Shown here in pieces: positions 50,368-62,210 of a stretch of DNA of 64,000 nt. The stretch comes from Toxoplasma gondii ME49. Its lineage: Eukaryota; Apicomplexa; Conoidasida; Eucoccidiorida; Sarcocystidae. Where the stretch lies: the NCBI RefSeq assembly GCF_000006565.2, contig NC_031476.1, positions 1 through 64,000 on the forward strand, written 5' to 3'. Both the position numbers and the translations under genes were made by a program. Each line of letters opens with the position of its first letter. Position 1 is the stretch's first letter. The notes below the pieces were generated by a model. It was not told the DNA's origin, did no database searches, and saw nothing but the letters and a program-made list of their open reading frames with translations.

Positions 50368-52834
50368 GATTTCGGTCTTGAGACTGAAAACAGCTTCTCT
50401 CGGCCTTTCGATCTAGGTCGTGTGGCGGAGCTTCTGTTGCTGTGCACTACCGTGAAAATGGAAATCTAGGTAGCGAGGGAATTGCAGCTTCTGGGAGGGG
50501 GCCAAGATGAGCGAAGTGGAAATCCTAACAACTTCAAAACTACGTGTTTCGCTTAGTTCTGTCCTTTGCCTTCCTGTAGAAACCAGGCACGTCGTGCTCT
50601 GCGTTTGTCGTCAAAAAGACGCCAAGCCCCGACTCCCAGACAGCACGTTTCACTTTGTATTTCGTCTGGGAATTTCGACATCTTTTCTTGCTTTTTTGCC
50701 GCCAGTGTCTTCTCTTCTAAACAGAAAGGGAAGCGGTAACTCGCGGCAGGGTGTCTCTGGTGAAGTCACTGTCGAGGGAAAGTGTAGAAAACAGCCCGCA
50801 AGACAGCGAAACGGTCACGAGTTTCGCATTTCCTGGTGAACTCAAACAGAGACACATACAGTTACAGAATCGGCGGTGAAAACAAGCTGAAATTTCCGTT
50901 ATAATGTGTGCCTGACACGTAAGCCGATCTTTTGTACACACTCGATCACAAGCGTATCCACTTTCGTGTCGTTCTTGCCAAAACAGCGTGTACATCTGAA
51001 GCTGTGCTCCTTCGGTGAGCAGTGACATAGCGACGCAGGCGTGGGAGTTCTTTTCCGTTCAAATGGATTTTTGAGATTTCGGTTCTCCTTGGACAAGTTC
51101 ATCGTTCAGATCTTCTTTTCGGTCCACGCGAGACAAAATTCGTGGCTCCCCGAACGTGACCCTTCCGGTGTTTTCCGCTGACCCAAAGAACATCGCCTTT
51201 TTTGGCCTCTGTGATGAGGACTTGGAAGGCTACAAGGCGACAGAAGAAGTGGTTGTGTCTCCTTTGCTGAACTTCACCCCCGGTTGTCTGGCCGTGATTT
51301 CCGGCCTCGAGTTGTCGAGAGAAATAAGCACCACGAGCGCTAGCAAGAGAGGAAAGAAGCGGGTTTCTGCTGGCTACTGCATTTATGTGAGATTTTACAG
51401 GGAGAGAAAACGAGAAAGAAGTCCCTTGGATGCTTCTGACTGACAGAGCCTCTCTACAGAAAGTCGTGGAATAAAGTTTTGGGTCTAGGACAGAGGGCAA
51501 GGAAAGAGAAATCAAAGTTGCCTGAGACGCCTCCCGTTCCGCATGGATATAGAAGCGACAGAAAGATCGACTTTCACTCTATATAGCTTTCATCTAACCT
51601 ACATTTCTCTAACTGTGGAGAATACACTATAAACAGAGCAAAATGATGGCTTGGCACGGAAAAATAAACTGTCTTGCTATTGAAGAAGTGCATTAAAGAC
51701 ATCGGGATGAATTGCCAAGAGATCTCCGCAGCGTGTGCTACGAAGGCAGGAACTCGTCCACCGGAGAGTTTCGCTGCGTCTGCTACATGTGCTGACACAG
51801 AACACCAATCCCCAGAGACTGAACTGAGGCAAATCGTCCACAGGGGTGAACTGTGGGTTGCAATACCCCACACAGAGCACTGACGTCGACACCAAGCATT
51901 CTGAGATGGCCTTCAACGCGGGAAGAAAAGCTGCAGAGAACGCGTATCTCGCCAGGACGTTGCCAGTTCGTGTCGTTCTCGTTGTCCAAGTGCACTTTGT
52001 CGCGCTGCATAACTACAGTTAGTTCTCACCACTGGAGTCCTACTCAGTAGCCCAAACGCTACACTGTCTCTGATTACTGGGCAGATATACCGCTGTGTCA
52101 TACGACGAAACCTAGTTTGGCATCGATGACCCGTTTAATGAGGCTCCCAACGCGCAGGCGAGGCGTCCGACTCCTGTTCAAAGACTGATAGCCTAACACA
52201 CGCACTTTTCAGGAGAAATGCGGATGTGGAGTTGGGCTGCGTTCCTCCGGAAACTAGGAGTGAAATGTCTCTGTTCGGAGTCCAGTGGAAAGTGGAACGC
52301 GTGCACCCAGGGAAAACGAGAGGGGACGAACCGAGGAAGCTCGAAACACGTTCACCGGCAAGGCAGACAGCAGATAAACAACAAATGGGGTATCCCGCAC
52401 CTCTTGTCCCCACCATTTTATTTCAACTTTTTGAATGCGCAAATGTGCACAATTGCCTCTGTCCACTAGCGAAACAAGTCTGCTCACATTCACTTCCGGA
52501 TGTATACAGGGAGGCCGGTGTGCCAGACTGAAGGACGCCACCCTAGCTCAGAGATTCTACTTGAGAAGACGTGAGTCGAGAGAAAGCGGAAAAAGACGCA
52601 TGTGCCCGCATGCATCGATAGAACCGACACATGTACAGCTGTATAGATATGGATACCTATACATATATGCATATAACATGCATATAACATGCATATATAT
52701 ATATATATATATATATGATTGGAAAAATCGATACACAGTTTTGGGTTTTGGAGACGAGACCCAGAAGGTGTATATCTGTCGTGCGATTTGGGTCTTCCCC
52801 AGGTGGTTCCGCATCCTTGTCTCACAAACAGATT
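50368..52834. other. Intergenic; hydratase promoter and transporter 3' side
   Basis: Short ORFs on both strands (plus 51156-51443, minus 51099-51515) show no domain. A TA run lies at 52660-52718. The start next to 50367 should hold the hydratase promoter. Confidence 0.4.
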
Positions 52835-53123
52835 TCACTGTTTGCTTCTTCCCGCGGTCCTGCGTTTAGAGAAGACCTGCAGGAAGGACGCGCACAGGGA
52901 AACGGCACTTGAAATTCTGGTGAGGGACACCGGGGAAACGCAACTTCGTTCTCCAGAGACCGAGACTCTTCACGGACTCTCAGTACCCAGAAACAGACGC
53001 AAAAAGGATTCAAACACGCATGAGACACGCTGCAAAGACAACACGCGCTGGCGTACAGATACATACATATAGACATATATATATATGTATATATATATAT
53101 ATATGTATATATATATGTATATA

Positions 53124-53159
<36 letters not shown>

Positions 53160-53236
53160 CAAAGGACGGTAATTTCTGCGTATGCAGAGATGAATCTCTG
53201 GATTCGACGCCACACATAAAACGTAGATACACACGC

Positions 53237-53275
<39 letters not shown>

Positions 53276-56200
53276 GCCGCGACCGTAAAATGCTGACACA
53301 TTTATGCATGCGCACATTATCCTGTTGAATAGTTGTGACCAGAGAGATGCAAGGAAGTTGTTCTTTCATGGAAAGGACGGAGAAGCTGAAAGCGCAACGC
53401 AGCTGGAAACCTGGTTTTTCGCTCCTCACCTGAGAAACGTCTCTTGCAAGAAGCGGCAGAAGGGCACTGGCAGCAGCCCCGCAGGTGCCAGCCAGGGCGA
53501 GGATGACGCCGCGCCACCTGCGTAGAGAGAGCGGAAGAAGTTTTTGACAGAATCGACAAGAAGTGGAGACAGCCGAGAAGCGAGATGAAGAAGAGAAGCA
53601 CGCAGCAAGGTTCTGGGAGACAGACGCAGGTAAGAAGCAGAGGCCTTCGCGGGCACTCGGCGGCAGATCAGCCTCACGAAGAGGAGTGACTTTTCTTTCT
53701 CCACAGCTTCGTTCGCGCGCCTTCCGTTGCGTTCTGGCTGCTCGTTTCTGACTGTGTTCTCTCGAGCTCCTCACCCGTAGTGAGAGACGATAAGCGGCGT
53801 CGCGGAGCCTTGCAGAATCGACCCAAGGCTCCCGCTGCCGTTGACGAGGCCTGAAAACACCCAGGCGAAGGAAAGAAGGAAGAGTAGAGAAAAAAGGCCC
53901 CACGAGTGAAGAAAGAAGAAGCGTGTGAGAAGACGAAGAACGAGTAAAGGAGATACAAAGACCCGACGCAACGGCTGTCCCGGGAGAGCGGCGAAAAAAG
54001 AGCAGCGGCAGCAGCGAAGAACCTGAGCAAAAGCTACAAGACCCGCGGTGATCCACATCGCGAGCCGCAGCCCTCTCACACGAGAAGCGAAGCGAAGCAA
54101 GAGAACAGCGTTTCTCTCTCCACTGAGAGCTTTCCCCGTTGTCTTTCCAGGTAGTAGAGACATCGGGGAAGATACGTTCTCTCTTCAGAGTCTCTGCAAA
54201 GACCGCAAGACTCTTCTGAAGCCTTACAAGAGGCCGTTGCGGCGAGTTGCTGCTGGTCCTGTTCGCGTGTTTCTCTGCGTTCTTCTCCCTCGTCCTTCTG
54301 TGCTCTCTGCTCCTCATCGGAGCAGACATCCGCAGCAGCCATTCCACCTAATACGCTGTCAGGCCCAGCAACGCAGGCGCCCAGGAAGAAGAGCAGCACC
54401 TGGATGTGTACAGACAGCTGGCTCGAAGCGCCGGACTCCCCGCCAGCAAGCAGGAACGCGCAGCCTGCCGCCAGCACACACAGCGGCGTGATGACCATGA
54501 ATCGTCGACCCGAGCAAAGCCGGTCGGCCAGGAACCTGCATCCGCAAAAAAGAGAAAAAGGCAGACGTGGAAAAAAAGGACTAAGCGGAGAGAGAAGAGA
54601 GGAAGACGAAGAGAGGAAGACGAAGAGAAGAGATAGAAAGAGCAGAAGGGGAAGAGAGAGGTGAGAAGCGAGTGAGAGGAGAGGGGGAGAAGGAGAGAAA
54701 GAGAAGAGAAGGCGAAGACATGGAGGAGTCTCGCGCGGTCGAGCAGAAAGGAGAAGCAGTGGACGCGTCAGAGATAGCGGAGAAAAGAGAGAGGAGACAA
54801 AAGCCAAGTGAAAGACAGGAACTTGTCTCACAGTCCAGGAGACTGGGGTCTCACCCGACGAGCACAGCTCCTGCGACGCCGCCAGCTTCGAAGAAAATCG
54901 ATCCCCAGGCTGCGAAAAGAAAATCGAAAGGAGAAAGAGAATTCGACATGCGTGCGTGTTCCTGGGGCACTGCGAAAGAAAAGGTGAGCAAAAGAGAAGA
55001 GATAGGGGGAGAAGGGAGTATTATCAAGTGAACAAGAAGAAGAGGCTGGCGCAGAACAGACAGAGAAGCGCCCCCCGAACAGGACGCACAGAGATCCGAG
55101 AGGACAGGACCGATGGAGATGATGTACCAAGGGAACTCAGTGAATCCCAGTGAGGCACTGAGCTTGGAGGTAGCAGCTAGACGCTTTGTAAAAGAGCTCC
55201 GTCTGCTCGGCCTTTCTGAGGTGACTCCACTTGGGACTCAGAAACTCGGGCCTTTTTTGAAGACTGACTTGCTTGTCGTGGCGAGAGAAGCAGGTGAGTT
55301 TGGAGGAAGAGAGGTAGCCAGTTGATCAAGAGGTAGCGCACGAGTTTCATGCAGAAGTAGGCGGCGCAGAGTTCGCCGACACCTGGGACTCTCGCCGCCT
55401 TCCAGAGCAGATGACCCGCAGACGGCTTGAGTGCATTGGAGGCCGCTTCTTCTCTCCGACTTCCACGCTCCGCGCGCGTATCCTTTGCAGTCCGCGACTG
55501 TTCGTCGCCGCCCGCTCCGTCAAGCCGCCTGTTAGGCTCTCCAAACCTGCGTCGCGGCTCCGCAGGCGTCGCCTCGCGCTCGGCGCTCGCAGCTGCTCTG
55601 CGAGGTGCTTGCAGCTGGAGTGTATCGACACCTGCGGATTTGGGGGAGCGCTCGCGGCTTCCGCTGCCCTCGACTTCTGCGCAGAGCGCGGCCGGGCTTT
55701 CAAGGAGGAAGAAGAAGAGCAGACACCCCGAGCAGAGCACGCAGAGACCTGACACAAGAAAGACGAGGCGCCATGGCGCCCGCGGCTCCGGGAGGGGAAG
55801 GAGAAGCAGAAACAGAGAGGAAGAACTCATCAACTCGGCCGCGAGGAATGACGCGCCCATGCTGCCGACTTGCTGGCAAGTCGACCACAAACCTGCAACA
55901 CGAAGGGGAAGACAGAAAACACACCCGAAAAGCACTCTGCAGGGCGAACGAGAAGGGCAGCGAGAGAGAGAGAGGGGAGAAAGGGAGAGGAACAAAAGGA
56001 CAGGAAAGAAAAGCAGCGAAAAAGCAAAGAAAAAGAAGAGAAAAAGCAGCGAAAAAGCAAAGAAAAAGAAGAGAAAAAGCAGCGAAAAAGGAGAGGAAAA
56101 GAAGAGGAGGGCGGGTCCACGAAGAGAGGCGAGTTTTCCGCCGGAGACATCAACGCTGGGATTCGGCAGAGACGAACCACGGGGAACGCTACCCATCTCC

Positions 56201-57748
56201 CTGTGAGAGAGATCGGTTTCCGGGAGAAAGAAGACAGCGGAGCCTCGACTCTGTGACTCCACTGAAACTCGCCACATTTGTGCGCGTTTCGCAGAGCTTC
56301 TCTCTCGCGCGCTGTCGGTGCTTCCCCAGTCAGAGGCGGAGAACCTCCAGAAAAAGTGGGAACGCGGCAAGAACGAGCAAGACGTCGTTTGACTGACCGA
56401 AGGCCCCGCCGCCTCCGCCGGGAAGGTGACGCAGCCACTGACGAAGAACAGAGACGAGGAAAGGAAAGACGAGAGCCTGTGCTGCGCCGTTCAACGCCCA
56501 GACGAAGAGAAGTGGAGGCAGCCGGAGGAGAGGCGGCGGCGCGAAGGCGAGGAAGAGACAGGAGCCGCTGGAGAGAGAAAAAGCGAGGAGAAAGAAGACC
56601 CGGAATGCATTGGCGAAGCGCGCGGCAAGGGGGGCTGCAAGCACCAACTGCGTGAAGGCGTACATCCCCAGGAAGGCGGTGTCGATACACCCCATGTCAG
56701 CCGTCGAGAGGCTCAGCTCCCGCTGGAGCAGAGCCCGAGTCGAGGCGAAAGGCTTGCGCGTGAGGTACAGCGAACTGTAGCAGAAGAACGTGAGGAGAAA
56801 CTGCTGGAAAAAACACCGAGAAAGACCCCCCGACGCAGACACGCGCCGAGACGAAGAGGCAAACAGCGACGCCGTCCGACACCACGTCGAAGAAAAGGAA
56901 GAAGAGAGAGAAGAAGAGAGGGGAGGAGAGTGTGGGGAAGAGAGGGGAGAAGAGAGGGGAGGAGAGTGTGGAGGAGAGTGAGGAGGAGAGTGAGGGAGAG
57001 AGATCGAGGGGAAAGGAGCACGAAGGGTGTGAGTAGGGGAGGCGGGCGGCGGGAGAATCGCGGTGAATTGCCTGCTTCCATGTTCTGAGAGCTGCGTCGG
57101 ACTTGCAAACAGAGAAGACACGGAGGACGGAGAAAGTTGCGAGGAACCGAGCGTCGCGACCGTCGACACAGAGGCCTCGCACTGAGGCGCATGCGAAGCC
57201 TGACTTCCTTTCCTGGAAAAGTGGAGACGGAAAGAGAGGGCAGACCAGAAGTTGCTAGTCGATGCATTTCTATCTTCTTTCAAATCCTCCTCGCCTTCGT
57301 TCTGGTTCCTCGCCGGTCTTGCTGCCTTCCTTTCCACATGGCCTTCAGGCGACGCGCCGCCCCCGCCGTCCACCTGCTTCCGCGTGTGGCTTCCGCCTCG
57401 TCGCTCCTCTGGCGCGTTTGCGCGGGCAGTCGAGAGGGAACTTTTGCGTGGAGTCGGATTCTCGCGTCTGCCAGCCTGTCTGGGTTCCCCGGCAACGCCG
57501 TCGTCCACCGGCGGAGTCTCTTTTCCTCCGCGGATGGCGACTTCCTTCGCCTCTTTCGCACGCTGGGGCGGGCCGCGACGCGCGCGCCCAGGCGTCTTCG
57601 GAGTGACCTTCCGCGCTGCAGGCGCACCCACTGTTTGGACGTCCGAAGCAGGAGAAGGACGACAGGCCTTCTTCCCGATCCTCGCCGGGGACGGAGACGC
57701 TCTGCGAGCAGGCGCTGCTGCCGCGGCCTGCGCTCGCGTCTGCACCAT
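52835..57748 (-). CDS. Major facilitator transporter, SLC37/GlpT (organophosphate:phosphate antiporter) family
   Basis: Seven exons keep frame: 57748-56398, 55892-55269, 54909-54855, 54535-54228, 53850-53775, 53517-53430, 52876-52835, giving 847 residues. Residues 1-310 are a disordered Arg/Pro/Ser extension with a Ser-Pro repeat (HSPP, LSSP). The first helix (about 313-330) leads into YLTRKPF, the family mark near the substrate site, then the block [18 protein letters not shown]. Exon 2 begins [16 protein letters not shown], matching GIWNSHTSVGN-like SLC37 sequence. A long charged loop of about 100 residues separates the two six-helix halves. The second half has [20 protein letters not shown], then [19 protein letters not shown] and [13 protein letters not shown] helices. 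The short last exon is a basic tail, KRRTAGRSK. These proteins exchange sugar phosphates or glycerol 3-phosphate for phosphate; substrate and membrane are not known here. ATG 57748 is the first in frame. Confidence 0.88.
53061..53273. repeat. Paired long TA microsatellites in last transporter intron
   Basis: TA runs at 53066-53160 and 53236-53273 flank a 75-base unique spacer. The two runs are self-complementary and complementary to each other, so this intron RNA could fold into a long hairpin. Confidence 0.9.
55996..56100. repeat. A/G-rich tandem repeat in transporter intron 1
   Basis: A 33-base unit built of AAAAAGCAGCGAAAAAGCAAAG plus AAAAAGAAGAG is repeated about 2.6 times. It lies on the non-coding strand side of a CT-rich intron of the transporter gene (minus strand), where it would strengthen the pyrimidine tract. 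Confidence 0.85.
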
Positions 57749-59365
57749 CGTCGCGGGGGGTGGGGGAAGGGGGAGGGCGAAGCAGAAGAGGCGAAGGAAG
57801 TCTCAGAGGGAGAGGGGAGAAGAACCGAGGAGAGGGAGAGAAGAGACGAAGAGGCGAAGAGACGAAGAGCCGAACACACAGAAGGAACGCAGAGAACGAT
57901 GCTGAGGACGAAGCGAGAAAAGCGGGAAAACGACGCGCAAAGGAAGCTCTGTTTGTGGGTAGCCTCTTTTCTTGCGTCATGCCGTTCCACCACCACGCGT
58001 CTTCCGACAAGAAGAGCAGAATCCGTTTCGAGGTGTACATACACCACATACACACACCCTGGAACCCCCAGTTGGGTGCCCGGTTCCACTCTCGTCGTCG
58101 TCGTCGCCGTTCTCGAGCTAAACGCCCCTGAAGAGTGGGGAGAAAAGAGATTTTTGGGGGGCTACGAGGCGCCCTGCCTCTTTTTCCGGGGAAGGACGCA
58201 CGCGGGTCGCTTCCTCTTCCGGTTTTTGAAAGGTCTGGACGCGAGACCTTTCCTCCACGTCGCGGCGCGAGAAGAGAGTCGCTAGTCGGCGCGAGCGAAG
58301 AAGTCGGCTTCTCTGTGCGAGGTGTGCAGAGGCTTCGCTGTTCCGTCGGCCTCGAGGAACTGGGAGACGAAAGAATGCCGCCCTCTTGGCACAAAACACT
58401 AAAGGATTGACGCACCTTTCTGAAACAGAAGGAGAACCGAATGGACGTCGTGTGTGGTACCCTCTATACGGCAGCGAGGAAAGCGAGGTGACTTTGCGTA
58501 TGGTCTCGCCGCCTGCGCCTCCCGTTTTTCTCACCACGCACCGGAGTCCTCTTTCGTTCTCCTGTGCGTCATGTAGTAGAGGAAAAGAAAGAGAGCCTCG
58601 GGACTTCTGGAAAGGCGCTTCTCGGAAGATATGAAGAAAGGCCTTTCGGCGAAAGGCGGTCGTGTCTCGCGATGCGACCCAAACAACGCAGCGACTGCTC
58701 TTGCGCGTGTAGCGCTGAACCTCAGCTGGAAAGTAGACTTGGGCGAAACAGATCGCAAAAGTTGATTGTTTTCAGAAACTCCATCCTCGAGACATGGAGA
58801 TGGAAACAAGACCGAGCACGTTGCCTCGTAGCTCTCTCCGCTGTCCAGTCCTGTCTTCTTAAGAGACGGGGGGAGGAGGGGGGCAAGAGGAGGACGCCGA
58901 ATTGTCTTCTCTCATGCGTTTCGACCTGCCTTTTTTTAGCTCCCTTTTCGCTCCCATTCAACCAGGCGAAAGGAGGCGATTGAGCGATCATTCGAAGGCT
59001 TAATCGCGGGTGTGTGCTAACTCTGCTGCTCTCCAGTAGAAAAACTCCTCTTCTGCCGACTCTCGACGGCCGACGGTGCTTTGCAATCAAGTCTGCGTTT
59101 CTCTCGATCTCCAGCATGCCGGTCGCCTTCAGAGACAAAAGCTCTCTCTCACGTCAGTCTTCTTTTTCCTCCTACCTCGTGTTTTCTCGCTTCCGTTTGC
59201 GGATGAACTCCTGTCCACGACGAACCTGGTTTCCACCAGCCCCTTGGGCCCGTGCTCGCCTTCTCTCTTGTTTTCTCTTTCCTTCCCTCTCTCTTTCCTT
59301 CCCTCTCCCTTTCCTTCTCTCTCCTTGCTCTCTTTCTCTCTCTGTGGTCCTGCACTTCTCTGAGA
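57749..59365. other. Shared divergent upstream region of transporter and DHHC genes
   Basis: The transporter (minus) and the palmitoyltransferase (plus) start head to head 1.6 kb apart, so both promoters must lie here. ORFs present (for example plus 57760-58131, minus 58118-58537) are low complexity and lack domains. A split palindrome AGGTGTACATACACCA is at 58031-58046. A CT-rich tract at 59260-59345 precedes the DHHC start. Confidence 0.5.
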
Positions 59366-62210
59366 ATGGAGACTCTGCAGTGCGACGACATCGAGAGGAG
59401 GGCGGCTGCGAGCAGCGAAGAGAGGGAGGAGAAGCGTTTTGGAGAGGAGGCGTCGCAGGCCTCGTCAGTGCAGGTCTCTAGCGCAATGATTCTGACGGAC
59501 GGCTTTCTTCTCCCGTCCTCTTTCTCCCCGTCTGCCTCTCCTTCCTCACCGTCTGTTGCGTCTGTTCTCGCAGCAAGACGCTCGTCGCTTCTGTCTTCAG
59601 CAACAGATCACGAAGAACCTGCCTCTCCCTCCCGAAACTCGGCTCCTTCTCTTTCTCTACCTCCTTCTGCTCATCCTCTCCCTTATCCTTCCTGTCGTCC
59701 TCCTTCTCCTTCTCCTCCTTCTGTTGGCTCTCCCTCTTCTTCCCCCTTTTCTCCTTTTTCTCTGCCTTCCTCTCCTTCTCGTTCCGTGGCTTCTCCTCCC
59801 CGGCCGACTGGCTTTTGTCTCTCTCGCCTGCGAACTGGGTTTGTGTGGGGTCGCGAGAAGATTGGAAACATTTGGATTCTCTACCTCAGTCCTCGTCCGG
59901 GGGGCCTCGTGCTCGTCGTCGGTCCTCACTGGCCGTTCGCCGTCATCATGTTCGGCTTGAAGGCGGTAGGTTCTGCCTCGCTCGAAGGAGCAAAGAGCGA
60001 TGAGACGCGTCGGTCGACAGCCTCAAACGGCGCGATGTCTGCAGATGGGCAGGCTCGCGCGTTGACTTTGTGTTTCTGCTGGTGTTCGTTCGCATCCAAG
60101 ACGCTGGAACTGATGGAGGCTGTCACGAGGCGTTCGGAGATAGTCCACAGGAACCGGTTTACATAAACTTTGAACTTCTGACGAAACTACTCGTCTTCTT
60201 CCGACTTTTAAGCACAGAGCACGTGGATGCACAGAAGAGAGTCGAAGAGGCCAGCGAGGCAGAAACGGATCACTTCGCCGGAGATGGCGTTCGGTGACGG
60301 TGCCTCTGAGACCCTCAGTGAGAAATGTGACTTGGGTCTCCTCGTTGGGGTGTGCATGAATCTTCCCTCCAAACGCCCCCGCAGAACTCCTTGTTGGTTG
60401 TCCGCTACGACCTGCGAGGTACTAGCCACCGCGGACACCCAGTGCGAATCGCACCAGCGAATCGCAGCAGTTCCATCGTTCTCGAGGTCGTCTTCTTCAA
60501 CGCAAAGCTCCCAGAGTCGACCCTTTGCAGACTTTTCCTGAGATGTATGAACGCTTTGGAACTGCCGCTTCATTACACGAGGCTGTGCTCAGGACCGTCG
60601 TTCTTGGGGGGTAAAACAGGATAAAACCACAGACTGTCTGAGGTGTGTCGAGTTGTCGCACCTGAGCAGGTGAGCATGCATCTCCACGACTCTGTCTCCA
60701 GACTTTCCCTCCGGTTTTTTCTTCTCAGGCGATTTGTTGTGCCTTTCTCTTCGTCGTCGGCGAGAACATCAACTCGAGTCGCGCGCTGTTCACGGGAGGC
60801 GTGCTCCTCTGCGGTCTCAGTTTCCTCTTGTTCGTCTCAACTGTTTTGAAGGATCCAGGGATTCCACGAATGAGGGCGCCTGCGACCGAGGTCGGAGGAG
60901 ACAGGGACTGGACGAAACGGCAGGCGCATGCTCGCGCTCCACGAGACCTCGAACTCGGGCACGTCGGCGAACGGAACAGAAGAAGAGAAGCACAAGAACT
61001 CGCGAGTTCTCTGGAGGCGAAAACGACAAAGTTGTCCACTCCAGACCTCCCGGCGTCTCTTCTCCTGCCCCCGCTCCCTCCTTCCTCTTCTTCCTCTTCT
61101 TCCTCTTCGTCCTCTTCGTCCTTTTCTGCCGGTGTCCAGTCGGCTGACACTGCCGCAGACGCCGATGGAAAAAGCACCCCCCCGACGTTTCATCCGCAGA
61201 CTTCTCTGTCTTCTTCTTCCTGTTCTTCTTCGTCTTCTTCGTCGCCGCTCTCTGCATGTGCCCGCGGCCTGCGGTCTCCCGCGCTCCACGGTGTATGCAC
61301 ACCTCGGGCGGAGTCGCTCGCCGCCGAGCGAGAAGCCGAGGCGGGAGTCAGGGAGCCTTGCCCGCGTCTTTTTGCGACTGAGCTCATGATGCGCGCCAGC
61401 CCGCGCCGCGAACGTCGAGGTGTGCGTACGCCGCGGCTCGGCGCGGACGCGACGAAGCCTCTCCGCGAGAGACATGCTCTTTCGACCGACTCTTCCTCCA
61501 GCTGGGAAGAGACAGGAGAACGTGAAGAGGAAGCGGACCTTGAAGAAGAAGAAGAAGAGTATGAGAACTTTGCGTGGAGTCGAGCCGGGATGCGTTATGC
61601 GCGTTTGTCAGCGAAGACGGCTCGGCGGCCAGGGCAACAGAGACAGAGGGGGAGGACTCGACGCCCAACTCGCTTTCGATTTCTCCAGAGACGCGCGAGA
61701 TGCGCGTCGGTCGCCCAGAGCGAGGACGGCTCGTCGCTCTCGGCCGCCAGCGAGTGGAACTCGCGCTCTCTCTCTTCTTCTTCCGTTTCGTCTGAGGAAG
61801 AACGCACGAAAAGAGCGACGCGAGCCTCTCGCCGCTTCGCTCGCCGCCAACCGTCCCCAGAAGGCGGCTCCGCGCCCGAGGTGTATGGACAGCGCAGCGG
61901 AGCGGCGCGCGATGGGGCGTCTCGGCTGCCTGGTCTCTTCTGTCGCGAATGCCGGATCTTCCCACCCGCAGGCTCTGTGCACTGTGACGACTGTCGCGTC
62001 TGTATCGAAGGCTACGACCACCATTGCCCGTGGACGAGCAAGTGCGTAGGAAAGGGGAACTCCAGGGAGTTTCATGCGTGGATCATCTTGTCGCTCGTCA
62101 CCATCTTCTACTACGGCTTGGCCGCCGCGTTCCTCGGAAAAGAAGACAGACCCCCCGCCGTCGAAGAGCGGACCGCAATCTTCAGAGGCCGACACCCTGA
62201 CGGAGAGTGA
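59366..62210 (+). CDS. DHHC-type palmitoyltransferase with long Ser/Arg-rich insert
   Basis: Two exons, 59366-59965 and 60729-62210, join in phase 0 to give 693 residues. Residues 1-160 are Ser/Pro-rich. Then TGFVWGREKIGNIW and a GPHWPF segment lead into membrane helices 1 and 2 around the junction (ending FVSTVLKDPGIPR, the DPG motif of the family). About 330 low-complexity Ser/Arg/Glu residues follow. The zinc-binding Cys-rich domain is at about 602-640: GLFCRECRIF, HCDDCRVCIEGYDHHC with DHHC at 630-633, then CVGKGNSREF. Helix 3 is AWIILSLVTIFYYGLAAAF. The frame ends 30 residues later without a fourth helix, which is unusual. A further exon is possible: a weak donor GTGAAA near 62208 could join an acceptor near 62597, but no clear helix results. 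The enzyme S-acylates proteins at Golgi, ER or pellicle membranes. ATG 59366 is the likely start. Confidence 0.85.

Noticed and set aside
52970..53317. Minus ORFs rich in IYIYIY
   Set aside because: Direct translation of TA microsatellites inside the last transporter intron.
54404..57088. Long plus-strand Arg/Glu/Lys-rich ORFs opposite the transporter
   Set aside because: They are antisense shadows of CT-rich introns and Ser/Pro-rich coding of the transporter; the minus strand holds the conserved protein.
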